Origin: CAIVPM01 sp964477265
GTDB taxonomy: Bacteria > Bacteroidota > Bacteroidia > Chitinophagales > Chitinophagaceae
NCBI GenBank assembly: GCA_964477265.1
Contig: CAYZDJ010000002.1
Location: 186,001 to 250,000, forward strand
Length of the DNA stretch: 64,000 nt
Reading direction: 5' to 3'
The position numbers were made by a program, and so were the translations under genes. The notes under the pieces were generated by a model. The model was not told where the DNA came from. It was given only the letters and a program-made list of their open reading frames with translations, and did no database searches. Shown here piece after piece: positions 53,755 through 62,198 of the stretch. The first letter of the stretch is position 1. Each line of letters begins with the position of its first letter.

Positions 53755-54792
53755 ATGCAAGACTTGATACAGCAAATAGAAAATTATAAAGCAGAAATAA
53801 ACGCCTTTGACACCAGCACACCAGCACTTGCCGAAGAATTTAGGATAAAATACCTTGGCACAAAAGGATTGGTAAAAAATATAATGAGCTTAATGAAGGA
53901 TGTGCCTGTTGAACAAAAAAAAGAAGCTGGACTTATACTTAATGAGTTTAAAATTTTTGTTGAAGAAAAATATAATGCTGCAAAGGAAAATACTGAACAA
54001 AGCGACAATTCATCAACTATAAATTATGATTGGAGTTTGCCTGGAAACCCTGCTGTTGTTGGTACACGCCATCCTTTAAGCTTGGTACGCAATCAAATTG
54101 TTTCTATATTTCAAAAGCTTGGTTTTGCTGTAGAGGAAGGTCCTGAAATTGAAGATGACTGGCACAATTTCGGTGCAATGAATTTGCCTGAAGATCATCC
54201 TGCACGAGATATGCAGGATACTTTTTATGTAAATAATGACGATAATGGGAAGTGGTTGTTGCGTACACACACAAGTAGCGTACAAGCTCGTGTAATGCAG
54301 CATCAAAAGCCACCAATTCGTTGCATTTGCCCAGGGCGTGTATATAGAAATGAAACCATCAGTGCAAGGGCTCATTGCTTTTTTCATCAGGTAGAAGGAT
54401 TGTATATTGATGAAAATGTAAGCTTTGCCGACCTTAAGCAAACGCTTTACTTTTTTGTAAAAGAAATGTTTGGTGCAGATGTTAAAGTAAGGTTTCGCCC
54501 AAGCTATTTTCCTTTTACTGAACCTAGTGCAGAAATGGATATTAGTTGTTTAATATGTGAAGGCAATGGCTGCAATGTATGTAAACACACAGGTTGGGTA
54601 GAAATTTTAGGTAGTGGAATGGTGCACCCTAAAGTGCTTGAAAACTTTGGTATCGATAGCAATAAATATACTGGCTTTGCTTTTGGCATGGGCGTGGAGC
54701 GTATTACACAGCTTAAATATCGTGTTAACGATTTACGTTTATACAGCCAAAATGATCTAAGGTTTTTAAAGCAATTTACTGGTGTTGTATAG
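53755..54792 (+). CDS. pheS: Phenylalanyl-tRNA synthetase alpha subunit
   Basis: A 345-residue class II synthetase subunit. The N-terminal coiled coil (about 1-85) binds tRNA. Catalytic motifs are visible: motif 1 near FQKLGFAVEEGPEIEDDWHNFGAMNLPEDHPARDMQDTFY (about 121-160), motif 2 ICPGRVYRNETISARAHCFFHQVEGLYID (about 191-219), and motif 3 GFAFGMGVERITQLKY (about 308-323). A CLICEGNGCNVCKHTGW segment (about 267-283) offers four cysteines, common in this subunit. pheT is not adjacent. Confidence 0.97.
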   Translation: MQDLIQQIENYKAEINAFDTSTPALAEEFRIKYLGTKGLVKNIMSLMKDVPVEQKKEAGLILNEFKIFVEEKYNAAKENTEQSDNSSTINYDWSLPGNPAVVGTRHPLSLVRNQIVSIFQKLGFAVEEGPEIEDDWHNFGAMNLPEDHPARDMQDTFYVNNDDNGKWLLRTHTSSVQARVMQHQKPPIRCICPGRVYRNETISARAHCFFHQVEGLYIDENVSFADLKQTLYFFVKEMFGADVKVRFRPSYFPFTEPSAEMDISCLICEGNGCNVCKHTGWVEILGSGMVHPKVLENFGIDSNKYTGFAFGMGVERITQLKYRVNDLRLYSQNDLRFLKQFTGVV

Positions 54793-54807
54793 TCTTTAAA
54801 AACTTGC

Positions 54808-54840
54808 GATTAACTTCCAATTAACTCACGATTAACTTAC
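54808..54840. repeat. 11-nt tandem repeat upstream of folD
   Basis: GATTAAC at 54808 and 54830 with AATTAAC at 54819: three copies at 11-nt spacing, ending close to the folD ATG. Confidence 0.6.
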
Positions 54841-54847
54841 GAATACA

Positions 54848-55720
54848 ATGAAATTATTAGATGGAAAGCTTTCCTCACAGGCAGTAAAAGATGACTTGAC
54901 AACACAGGTGAAAAATTTAAAACAAAGCGGCAAACGCCCACCACATCTGGCTTGTATACTTGTAGGCAATAATGGTGCAAGCGAAACGTATGTTGCCAGC
55001 AAAGTTAAAAACTGTGCGGAGATTGGCTTTCAATCAAGCTTAATAAGATATAATGTTGAAATAAGTGAAGAGGAGTTGCTGGAATCTATCAATAAATTAA
55101 ACAGCGACGATGCTATTGATGGCATCCTTGTTCAGTTGCCTTTACCAAAACATATCAGTGAACAAAAAGTAATAGAGGCTATTTCTCCAACAAAAGATGT
55201 TGATGGATTTCATCCAATAAATGCAGGAAAGTTAGTACAGGGTTTTCCAAGTTTTATACCTGCTACGCCTTATGGAATGATGTTGATGTTTGAATATTTT
55301 AATATTGAAACAAAAGGCAAAAATGCCGTTGTTATTGGACGTAGTAATATTGTTGGTCGCCCCATGAGTGTGTTACTTAGCAACAATCATAAATATGGAA
55401 ACTGTACTGTTACCATTTGCCATAGCCACACAAAAAACCTTGAAGAAATTTGTAGCCAGGCCGATATTTTAGTAACAGCAATTGGCAATCCTGGAATGAT
55501 AAAAGCCAATATGATAAAGCAAGGTGCTGTTGTAATTGATGTAGGCATTACACGTGTTGAAGATGCAACTGCACCAAGAGGATTTAGAATAAAAGGTGAC
55601 GTGGATTTTGATAGTGTAGCCACAAAAGCAAGTGCCTTAACACCTGTGCCAGGTGGTGTAGGATTGATGACTATTGCAGGTTTGCTTAAAAATACTATGC
55701 AGGCATATTTGAATAAATAA
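54848..55720 (+). CDS. folD: Methylenetetrahydrofolate dehydrogenase/cyclohydrolase FolD
   Basis: A 290-residue bifunctional enzyme interconverting 5,10-methylene-THF and 10-formyl-THF with NADP. The active-site Y and K are in ETYVASKVKNCAEIG (about 48-62), the substrate motif is DGILVQLPLPKHI (about 93-105), the nucleotide site VIGRSNIVGRPMSVLL (about 159-174), and the C-terminal signature TPVPGGVGLMTIAGLLKNT (about 265-283). With metF at 61-62 kb it covers one-carbon metabolism. Confidence 0.97.
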   Translation: MKLLDGKLSSQAVKDDLTTQVKNLKQSGKRPPHLACILVGNNGASETYVASKVKNCAEIGFQSSLIRYNVEISEEELLESINKLNSDDAIDGILVQLPLPKHISEQKVIEAISPTKDVDGFHPINAGKLVQGFPSFIPATPYGMMLMFEYFNIETKGKNAVVIGRSNIVGRPMSVLLSNNHKYGNCTVTICHSHTKNLEEICSQADILVTAIGNPGMIKANMIKQGAVVIDVGITRVEDATAPRGFRIKGDVDFDSVATKASALTPVPGGVGLMTIAGLLKNTMQAYLNK

Positions 55721-55732
55721 ATACTCTTTTAA

Positions 55733-55748
55733 CTCTGTGCCTCTGTGG
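55733..55748. repeat. Octamer repeat CTCTGTGC/CTCTGTGG after folD
   Basis: Two 8-nt units followed by TGAAAT; a member of the CTNTGTG dispersed family. Confidence 0.5.
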
Positions 55749-55847
55749 TGAAATATTTTTTATATTGTCCAGGCTGCAATAATTCTATTTAACTTTAGTA
55801 GCGTTGGCACCATTCAAAATTTGTAATTCTATTTAGCAAAACATTAA

Positions 55848-56495
55848 ATGATTCAAACAAAACATACAATTCAACTTCCAGTAATGGAATCCTTTTACAC
55901 CTTACAAGGTGAAGGATTTTTTAGTGGCAAAGCTGCATATTTTATAAGGCTTGGTGGCTGCGATGTTGGTTGTGTTTGGTGCGATGTTAAGGATAGCTGG
56001 AATGCAGACATTCACCCAAAATTTAGTGTTGAAGAAATTGTAGAAAAACTAACGAATGACTTACGACTTGCTACTTACGATGTTAAAAACGATAAACCTA
56101 TAATCGTCATCACAGGTGGCGAACCATTATTACATAATTTAGACGAATTAACTGAAACGCTTAAACAACAAGGCTTTCAAACAAATATTGAAACATCAGG
56201 TTCATCATCTTTAAGTGGCAGTTGGGATTGGATTTGCCTTTCCCCAAAAAAGTTTAAAGCACCGCTACAACAGGTTTTAAATGTTGCACATGAATTGAAG
56301 ATTGTTGTTTTTAATAAAAGTGACTTTGACTGGGCAGAAAAACACACAAAGCTTGTAAACTCTAACTGCAGATTATATCTTCAACCAGAATGGGACAAAC
56401 GCAATGAAATGACACCATTGATTATTGATTACATAAAAGCAAACCCTCAATGGCAATTAAGCTTGCAAACGCATAAATATATTAATATTCCATAA
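55848..56495 (+). CDS. queE: 7-carboxy-7-deazaguanine synthase QueE
   Basis: A 215-residue radical-SAM enzyme making 7-carboxy-7-deazaguanine, a step towards queuosine. The cluster motif is CDVGCVWCDV (CxxxCxxC, about residues 39-46), preceded by the family stretch SFYTLQGEGFFSGKAAYFIRLGG. ITGGEPLLHN (about 95-104) is the SAM-binding GGE motif. It lies alone between folD and the aminotransferase; QueC and QueD are not in the window. Confidence 0.93.
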   Translation: MIQTKHTIQLPVMESFYTLQGEGFFSGKAAYFIRLGGCDVGCVWCDVKDSWNADIHPKFSVEEIVEKLTNDLRLATYDVKNDKPIIVITGGEPLLHNLDELTETLKQQGFQTNIETSGSSSLSGSWDWICLSPKKFKAPLQQVLNVAHELKIVVFNKSDFDWAEKHTKLVNSNCRLYLQPEWDKRNEMTPLIIDYIKANPQWQLSLQTHKYINIP

Positions 56496-56511
56496 AACAT
56501 TTTGCAAAAAG

Positions 56512-56537
56512 ATCTGTGCAAATCTGTGTTATCTGTG
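56512..56537. repeat. ATCTGTG repeat between queE and the aminotransferase
   Basis: Three exact ATCTGTG units at 56512, 56522 and 56531 (spacing 10 and 9 nt) in the convergent space. Confidence 0.6.
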
Positions 56538-56542
56538 AGAAA

Positions 56543-57691
56543 TTATCCTTTAAACTTAACTAATCTTTCTACAGCAGCATCAAGCGTTTCTTGTTTTTTA
56601 GCAAAGCAAAAACGCAATACTTTATTATCAGTTTTATTGTTGTAAAAAGATGATAATGGAATAGTAGTAATGCCATAATCTTTTGTAAGCCTTACAGCTA
56701 AATCAAAATCACTTTCGTTGCTAAAATGCTCGTAGCTGTAACATTCAAAATAGCTGCCAAAGCTTGGCAATAGCTTAAACGGAGTTTGCTGCATTTGTGT
56801 TCTGAAATAATCCCTCTTAACCTGCATTTCTTTTCCTAAGTTTTTATATGCATCTTCATTTTGCAAATAAGCTGCAATGCCTGCCTGCATTGGGCTGTTG
56901 CAGCTAAAGCAATTAAACTGATGTATTTTTCTAAACTCATTTGTCAATGCTTTTGGTGCAATGCAATAGCCCAGTTTCCAACCTGTGCAGTGGTAAGTTT
57001 TACCAAACGAAAAACACACAAAACTTCTTTCAAGTAATTCAGGATATTTCAACATACTTAAATGTTGCTTGTCATCAAAAATTAAATGCTCATATACTTC
57101 ATCACTTAAAATAAAAAGGTTGTGTTGCTGCACAATTTGCTTTAATTGTTCAATATCATTTTCGCTTAACACCATACCAGTTGGGTTGTGTGGGCTGTTA
57201 AGCATTATCATTTTTGTTTTACTTGTAATCTTTGCTCTTACTTCATCCCAGGGAATATTGTAGTTTGGATATTGCAATGAAATTAAAACAGGCACAGCAC
57301 CATTTACTTCTATGTTTGGTATATAACTATCATAAGCTGGTTCAAAAACAATTACTTCATCACCTTTATTTAATACTGCTGTAAGTGCTGTATAAATGGC
57401 ATAAGTGCCGCCAGGTGTTATAGTAATTTCATCATTTGCATCAATAGTATTGTTATACAAATTCAAACATTTTTCTACCAGTCTTTCTCTAAGTAATGGC
57501 AAGCCATTCATGTGCACATACTGATTGACACCTTGCTGCATTGCAGCATTTACAAGGCTTACAAGCTCTTCGCTCATATTAAAATCTGGAAAGCCCTGAC
57601 CAAGGTTAATAGCTTTATGTTGCACAGCCAAACTGCTCATTACAGTAAAAATGGTTGTGTCAACATTGGGAAGTTTTGATTGAATTTGCAT
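56543..57691 (-). CDS. Class I/II aminotransferase (methionine aminotransferase type)
   Basis: A 382-residue PLP enzyme. The N-terminus has NLGQGFPDF (about 29-37), the cofactor-anchoring segment ITPGGTYAIYTALTAVLNKGDEVIVFEPAYDSY (about 91-123), LNSPHNPTG (about 163-171) and the Schiff-base lysine in SFGKTYHCTGWKLGYCIAP (lysine about 230). It resembles the YbdL/KAT branch that transaminates methionine or kynurenine. The frame extends to a GTG at 57706, inside a CACAAAG repeat; ATG 57691 is preferred. Confidence 0.9.
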   Translation of the reverse strand: MQIQSKLPNVDTTIFTVMSSLAVQHKAINLGQGFPDFNMSEELVSLVNAAMQQGVNQYVHMNGLPLLRERLVEKCLNLYNNTIDANDEITITPGGTYAIYTALTAVLNKGDEVIVFEPAYDSYIPNIEVNGAVPVLISLQYPNYNIPWDEVRAKITSKTKMIMLNSPHNPTGMVLSENDIEQLKQIVQQHNLFILSDEVYEHLIFDDKQHLSMLKYPELLERSFVCFSFGKTYHCTGWKLGYCIAPKALTNEFRKIHQFNCFSCNSPMQAGIAAYLQNEDAYKNLGKEMQVKRDYFRTQMQQTPFKLLPSFGSYFECYSYEHFSNESDFDLAVRLTKDYGITTIPLSSFYNNKTDNKVLRFCFAKKQETLDAAVERLVKFKG

Positions 57692-57846
57692 AGTATTATT
57701 TGCCACAAAGGCACAAAGAATTAATCTAATTTTTTCAACTCTAGTTTTAGTTGTTCAAGTGTGTATTGTTTAAACTCAATGTCATACTTTTTTCTTCAAT
57801 TTTATTTCCTGCATGTTAAAGTATTTTTTAATTGTAACATTGATTT

Positions 57847-58638
57847 TTAGTTTTTGTTTATAATATGCCAGCTATAAATTCTCTTTTGGGTTTCATGCAA
57901 CGTCATGCCTGAAATGATTTTATATTTATTTTTTTGTTTTTTATTTCCTTTTATTTCTACTGCATAAAATTCTTTAAGTTCTAAATAACCTTGTGCTAAG
58001 ATAGCATCTTTAACATAAAGTGTTTGTTTAGCCATAATAGTTGCTGTACTGTCTTTCAGTATTACATAAGCATTGTTTAAAGCTTTAATTAAAACCGTGA
58101 CAGGCTTGTTTGTTTCATTTGTAATTCTTCCTTGAGTTACATGAATTATGGCACAAGTATTATTGGGTTTTACAATTGTGTCTTTAATAATTTTTGTACT
58201 ATCGTTAATTGTTTTATACTCCTTTGGTATCGTTAATACAGGACGCCCGTCTGGCTGGCTGTAATCATTATATTCTGTTTGCGTTCCCTGTTCATTAAAC
58301 TTGTGTATAATATGATAAAATTGAATACCACCGTCAGGTGCAGAACTATATTCTGCTTTGCTTATTTGCCCATTTTTATAATATTGCAAATACACGCTTG
58401 CATGTCCACCAAATCGTCTTAGCCAATACTCAATCAATTGTTTTCCTTGATTGTTATATGCAATTAATTTACCATTTCGTTTGTCTTTATCCCAGGTTTC
58501 AACAGTTGATAATTTCCCATTTTTATGAAAGCAATTTATTACACTAGAGCCTTGTTTGTCTATAGTGGTTTTGCAATTAAGCTGGCAGTATGTAATGCTA
58601 CAAAGCAAACAAAATAATATAACAAGGCAATGTTTCAT
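57847..58638 (-). CDS. Secreted protein with YwqK/MORN-like repeat region, unknown function
   Basis: A 263-residue protein with a signal peptide (first ~18 residues, ending ITYCQ). Residues ~35-130 contain short repeated units of the MORN/YwqK type: HKNGKLSTVETWDKDKRNGKLIAYNNQGKQLIEYW and YKNGQISKAEYSS. The C-terminal half (about 150-260) is beta-rich with VTVLIKALNNAYVILKDS. Proteins of this type are envelope-associated in Bacteroidota and have no assigned function. It lies alone upstream of the aminotransferase on the same strand. Confidence 0.65.
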   Translation of the reverse strand: MKHCLVILFCLLCSITYCQLNCKTTIDKQGSSVINCFHKNGKLSTVETWDKDKRNGKLIAYNNQGKQLIEYWLRRFGGHASVYLQYYKNGQISKAEYSSAPDGGIQFYHIIHKFNEQGTQTEYNDYSQPDGRPVLTIPKEYKTINDSTKIIKDTIVKPNNTCAIIHVTQGRITNETNKPVTVLIKALNNAYVILKDSTATIMAKQTLYVKDAILAQGYLELKEFYAVEIKGNKKQKNKYKIISGMTLHETQKRIYSWHIINKN

Positions 58639-58675
58639 ACTGTAATGATATTTTGCTAAAAAAAATCCACATAAT

Positions 58676-59377
58676 TTAGTTCTTAATTATTTCTAAAACA
58701 TCTTCATCGTCTTCAATATTATGCATTTCTCTTAATATCTGTGGGTATCGCCAACTTACTCTATTACTCATTGGCACAACAGTAAACACTTTTGGATTGG
58801 GCAGGCAGGCAATAATTTTTGCAGCTTCTTCTCGTGTTAAATTTTTTGCAGGTTTATGAAAATAAGTTTGGGCTGCAGCTTCAATACCAAACACACCTTT
58901 ACCCATTTCTATTGTGTTTAAATATACTTCTAAAATTCTTCGTTTGCCCCAGGTCCATTCAATCATTTTGGTAAAATATATTTCAGGTACTTTTCTTACA
59001 TAGCGTGTTACACCGCCACCTTGCCACAAAAAAACATTCTTGGCAACCTGCTGTGTAATGGTGCTTGCACCACCACCCAAAGGAATCTTTGTTTTCTTAT
59101 TTTTCTTTTTTGGCTTTAAACTTTTTTCAATAGCATCCCAATCAAATCCACCATGATCAGGAAAAGCCTGGTCTTCGCTTGCAATAGCTGCCAGCTTTAC
59201 GTTGTAGCTTATTTCATTCCAGCGTACATAGTCTCTTTTTAAACCATAGCTAAAGCTGTTGCTTATTTGGGTAATGGTAATTGGTGGCATCATCCATTTG
59301 CAAATAATAATGTAAACCAGCGAAGTGATAAAGCCCCACAAAAAAAATTTCTTTGTAAATCGCCACAGTTTTTTCAT
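58676..59377 (-). CDS. mtgA: Monofunctional biosynthetic peptidoglycan transglycosylase MtgA
   Basis: A 233-residue GT51 enzyme with an N-terminal membrane anchor (about 8-29). Catalytic features: the glutamate in AAIASEDQAFPDHGGFDWDAI (about 64-84), GASTITQQVAKNVFL (about 103-117), and the second conserved glutamate in RKVPEIYFTKMIEWTWGKRRILEVYLN (about 128-154). It polymerises lipid II glycan chains on the periplasmic face of the membrane, with no transpeptidase domain. ATG 59377 is chosen over a TTG at 59383. It is divergent from rsgA. Confidence 0.95.
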   Translation of the reverse strand: MKKLWRFTKKFFLWGFITSLVYIIICKWMMPPITITQISNSFSYGLKRDYVRWNEISYNVKLAAIASEDQAFPDHGGFDWDAIEKSLKPKKKNKKTKIPLGGGASTITQQVAKNVFLWQGGGVTRYVRKVPEIYFTKMIEWTWGKRRILEVYLNTIEMGKGVFGIEAAAQTYFHKPAKNLTREEAAKIIACLPNPKVFTVVPMSNRVSWRYPQILREMHNIEDDEDVLEIIKN

Positions 59378-59424
59378 ACGCAAATATTAAAAATTAAATA
59401 GAAAAGATAACAATAATTTGCCTC

Positions 59425-59432
59425 TATCTTCG
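59425..59432 (+). promoter_or_regulatory. -7 element TATCTTCG of rsgA
   Basis: Same octamer as at pheS, ending 5 nt before the GTG start, in the 60-bp divergent region with mtgA. Confidence 0.5.
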
Positions 59433-59437
59433 CCATA

Positions 59438-60352
59438 GTGAAAGCTACTGTTTATAAATCTACTGGAAGTTGGTACATTGCTCAAACGCATGATGGCAAA
59501 GTGTTTAATGCACGTGCCAAAGGTATTTTCAAAATTGATGGACATACTAGTACCAATCCAATTGCTGTTGGTGATGAAGTTGAAATGGAATTGGAAAATG
59601 AATTGGAAAACACTGCTACCATAACCAAAATTTGTGACAGAAAAAATTATGTAGCTCGTGTATCACCACACAATAAACACAAGCATCATATAGTTGCAAG
59701 CAACGTAGATCAAAGCGTTTTATTTGCTACACTTAAAAACCCAAAAACATCTCAAGGATTTATAGATAGATTTTTAGTGGCTTGTGAAATGCATCATATA
59801 CCTGCTGTTGTTGTTTTTAATAAAGCTGATATTTACGAAGAAAAGGAAATAGAAAAATTTTTGAATTTGCAAAAAATGTATCAGCAAATTGGATACAAAA
59901 TTATTTTAGCAAGTATGCAAACCCAAGATGGGCTTGATGTTATAAAGAGTATATTGCATGATAAAACAACTTTGCTAAGTGGACATAGTGGTACAGGCAA
60001 ATCAACTTTTATCAATCACTTGTTTCCTACGCTTGATGTAAAAACTTTAGAAGTTAGTGATTCAAGTGGTAAAGGAATGCATACAACAACCTTTGCCCAA
60101 ATGTATAATTTACCTTTTGGAGGAAGGATTATTGATACGCCTGGCATTAAAGAATTGGGTTTGGTGGATGTTACAAAGCAAGAATTGAGTGGTTATTTTC
60201 CTGAAATGAAAAAGCATTTACAAAACTGCAAATTCAATAACTGCCTGCATATTGAAGAGCCAGGCTGTGCAATAAAGCAAGCTATTGGCAACACTGAAAT
60301 TAGTTTTGACAGATACCAGAGCTATTATAATATTTTGGAAAGCCTTGAGTGA
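59438..60352 (+). CDS. rsgA: Small ribosomal subunit biogenesis GTPase RsgA
   Basis: A 304-residue circularly permuted GTPase. An N-terminal OB fold (about 1-70) is followed by NKAD (G4, about 127-130), the P-loop SGHSGTGKST (G1, about 182-191), DTPG (G3, about 232-235), and the zinc-binding end with CKFNNCLHIEEPGC (about 267-280). It helps mature the 30S subunit. The start codon is GTG 59438: the -7 element lies just upstream and there is no ATG in reach. Confidence 0.95.
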   Translation: MKATVYKSTGSWYIAQTHDGKVFNARAKGIFKIDGHTSTNPIAVGDEVEMELENELENTATITKICDRKNYVARVSPHNKHKHHIVASNVDQSVLFATLKNPKTSQGFIDRFLVACEMHHIPAVVVFNKADIYEEKEIEKFLNLQKMYQQIGYKIILASMQTQDGLDVIKSILHDKTTLLSGHSGTGKSTFINHLFPTLDVKTLEVSDSSGKGMHTTTFAQMYNLPFGGRIIDTPGIKELGLVDVTKQELSGYFPEMKKHLQNCKFNNCLHIEEPGCAIKQAIGNTEISFDRYQSYYNILESLE

Positions 60353-60395
60353 TTTGAAGATTTTTAATTGTAATTTGAAGATTTATCTTTCATTT

Positions 60396-60428
60396 ATGAC
60401 TGACTTAATGACTATTGACTTATGACTA
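60396..60428. repeat. Heptamer-type array covering the coaX start codon
   Basis: ATGACTG, ATGACTA, TTGACTT and ATGACTA units; the last contains the coaX ATG (60422). Confidence 0.55.
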
Positions 60429-61141
60429 CTTTGTGCTTAGATTTTGGAAACACACGAAAAAAATGTGCAATCTTCAACGACAATAATTTAGTTGAAGTTA
60501 TTGTGCTTAATGATAATGATGTTGCTGATATTGAAAATATCATTAATCAATACATGCCATCAAAATCAATACTTTCAAGTGTTATCAACCATTCGCCTGA
60601 TGTTGAAAATTTGCTTTCAAACAAAACACATTTTCATAAATTAAACTATCAAAGTAAATTGCCAATTACAACGCCTGTTGGCAAGCCAGAAACTATTGGT
60701 GCAGATAGATTAGCTATTTGCAGTGCTGTTGCAAATATGTTTCCACAGCAACATAATTTGGGAATTGGTTTAGGTACCTGCATTACTTATAATTTCATTA
60801 ATAAGTTTGGAGAATTTTTGGGTGGCAGTATTAGCCCAGGAATGAAAATGAGATTTAAAGCAATGAATGATTATACAGCACTATTACCTGTAATTGAAGC
60901 CCAGCATCAGTTTCCTTTAATTGGTTATGATACAAAAACAAATTTATTAAGTGGTGTTTTATATGGTTTGGCAAAAGAAATTGATGGCGTGGTGGATTTG
61001 TATAAAGAAAAATACGATAAACTAAATGTGGTATTAACTGGTGGCGATGCAGCATTTTTTAGCCAGCATGTAACAAATAAAATTATTTATGAGCCTAATC
61101 TTTTGTTTAAAGGATTATTGGCAATAAGTAATTCTAATTAA
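60422..61141 (+). CDS. coaX: Type III pantothenate kinase CoaX
   Basis: A 239-residue ASKHA kinase carrying out the first step of CoA synthesis. It has the phosphate motif LCLDFGNTRKKCAIF (about 4-18), VGKPETIGADRLAICSAV (about 86-103) with the catalytic aspartate, and GIGLGTCITYNFI (about 115-127; other members have D-x-G-T). GGSISPGMKMR (about 135-145) is the third motif. The start ATG is part of a repeat array. It converges with metF at a strong terminator. Confidence 0.93.
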   Translation: MTTLCLDFGNTRKKCAIFNDNNLVEVIVLNDNDVADIENIINQYMPSKSILSSVINHSPDVENLLSNKTHFHKLNYQSKLPITTPVGKPETIGADRLAICSAVANMFPQQHNLGIGLGTCITYNFINKFGEFLGGSISPGMKMRFKAMNDYTALLPVIEAQHQFPLIGYDTKTNLLSGVLYGLAKEIDGVVDLYKEKYDKLNVVLTGGDAAFFSQHVTNKIIYEPNLLFKGLLAISNSN

Positions 61142-61183
61142 TAATAAAAAAGGCGATGAATATTTCATCGCCTTTTTTATTAT
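61141..61183. terminator. Bidirectional terminator between coaX and metF
   Basis: A perfect 20-bp stem (61141-61160 with 61164-61183), loop TAT, GGCGATGAA core with A/T runs on both sides. Confidence 0.92.
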
Positions 61184-61194
61184 AACTATTTGTC

Positions 61195-62148
61195 TTAAAA
61201 AATTTCTTTAACCACGTTTTTAATTACTTTGGGTTTGCCCAATGTATAATAATGCAATACAGGCACACCAAATTGCTTTAATTCCTTGCTTTGTTGTATC
61301 AACCATTCTGTACCTACAAGTTCAACATCAGCATCTGTTTTACATTTCATTACTGCATTAGAAAGTTCAGTAGGTATATCAACATGAAAAATACGAGGCA
61401 ATACTGTTAGTTGCTTTTTTGTTGTAATAGGTTTTAATCCTGGAATAATTGGAACATTAATACCCATTTCCTTACACTGCTTTACAAAGTCAAAAAACTT
61501 TTCATTGTTGAAAAACATTTGAGTCATTATATACTCAGCACCAGCATCAACCTTGTTTTTTAAATGTTGTAAATCTATTTCTAAATTGGGTGCCTCAAAA
61601 TGCTTTTCAGGATAGCCGGCAACACCAGCACAAAACTTTGTTTTACCTCCATCACGTATATCTTCATCTACATAAATTCCATCATTCATTTTTCCAATTT
61701 GCTGTAGCAAATCAATTGCATAATGGTTGCCACCTGGCTCTGGCTCAAAGCTGGCTTCGTTTTTAGCAGCATCGCCACGCAAAGCCAATACATTATCTAT
61801 ACCCAAAAAATTCAAATCAATTAAAGCATCTTCTGTTTCTCTTTTGGTAAAGCCTCCACAAATAAAATGTGGCACTGCATCAATTTGATAGTGATTCATT
61901 ATAGCAGCACAAATGCCCACAGTTCCTGGGCGTTTACGCACTTCAACCTTTTCAAAAGTGCCGTCTGCTTTTTTCTTAAACATACTTTCACTTCTGTGAT
62001 AAGTAACATTAATCCAGCTTGGTTTAAATTCCATTAATGGGTCTAAATGGTCGTATAAACTTGTAATGGTTTTGCCTTTTAATGGAGGTAAAACTTCGTA
62101 GCTAAGCAATGTATCTTTTGCCTGTACTATATGTTCTGTAATTTTCAT
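61195..62148 (-). CDS. metF: Methylenetetrahydrofolate reductase MetF
   Basis: A 317-residue FAD-dependent TIM-barrel enzyme making 5-methyl-THF for methionine synthesis. Landmarks: YEVLPPLKGKT with the catalytic glutamate near residue 17, WINVTYHRSE (about 43-52), GICAAIMNHYQIDAVPHFICGGFTK, NVLALRGDAAK (about 116-126) and QMFFNNEKFFDFV (about 213-225). The open frame goes on to 62229, overlapping the next gene, but the -7-like element at 62180 lies within that extension, so ATG 62148 is the start. Confidence 0.95.
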   Translation of the reverse strand: MKITEHIVQAKDTLLSYEVLPPLKGKTITSLYDHLDPLMEFKPSWINVTYHRSESMFKKKADGTFEKVEVRKRPGTVGICAAIMNHYQIDAVPHFICGGFTKRETEDALIDLNFLGIDNVLALRGDAAKNEASFEPEPGGNHYAIDLLQQIGKMNDGIYVDEDIRDGGKTKFCAGVAGYPEKHFEAPNLEIDLQHLKNKVDAGAEYIMTQMFFNNEKFFDFVKQCKEMGINVPIIPGLKPITTKKQLTVLPRIFHVDIPTELSNAVMKCKTDADVELVGTEWLIQQSKELKQFGVPVLHYYTLGKPKVIKNVVKEIF

Positions 62149-62179
62149 TTGCTGTGTAACTATATAAAATAAATGACTG

Positions 62180-62187
62180 CGAAAGTA
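62180..62187 (-). promoter_or_regulatory. -7-like element TACTTTCG of metF
   Basis: One mismatch from TAnnTTTG on the minus strand, 31 nt before the ATG, between the metF start and the upstream stop. Confidence 0.45.
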
Positions 62188-62198
62188 TTGTGTTGTGT

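Noticed and set aside
57721..57814. Possible tiny ORF (minus strand) after the MORN-like gene, readable as ~30 residues if one A is removed from a run of six
   Set aside because: It needs a frameshift, has no recognisable family, and is too short to separate from chance; kept only as a note.
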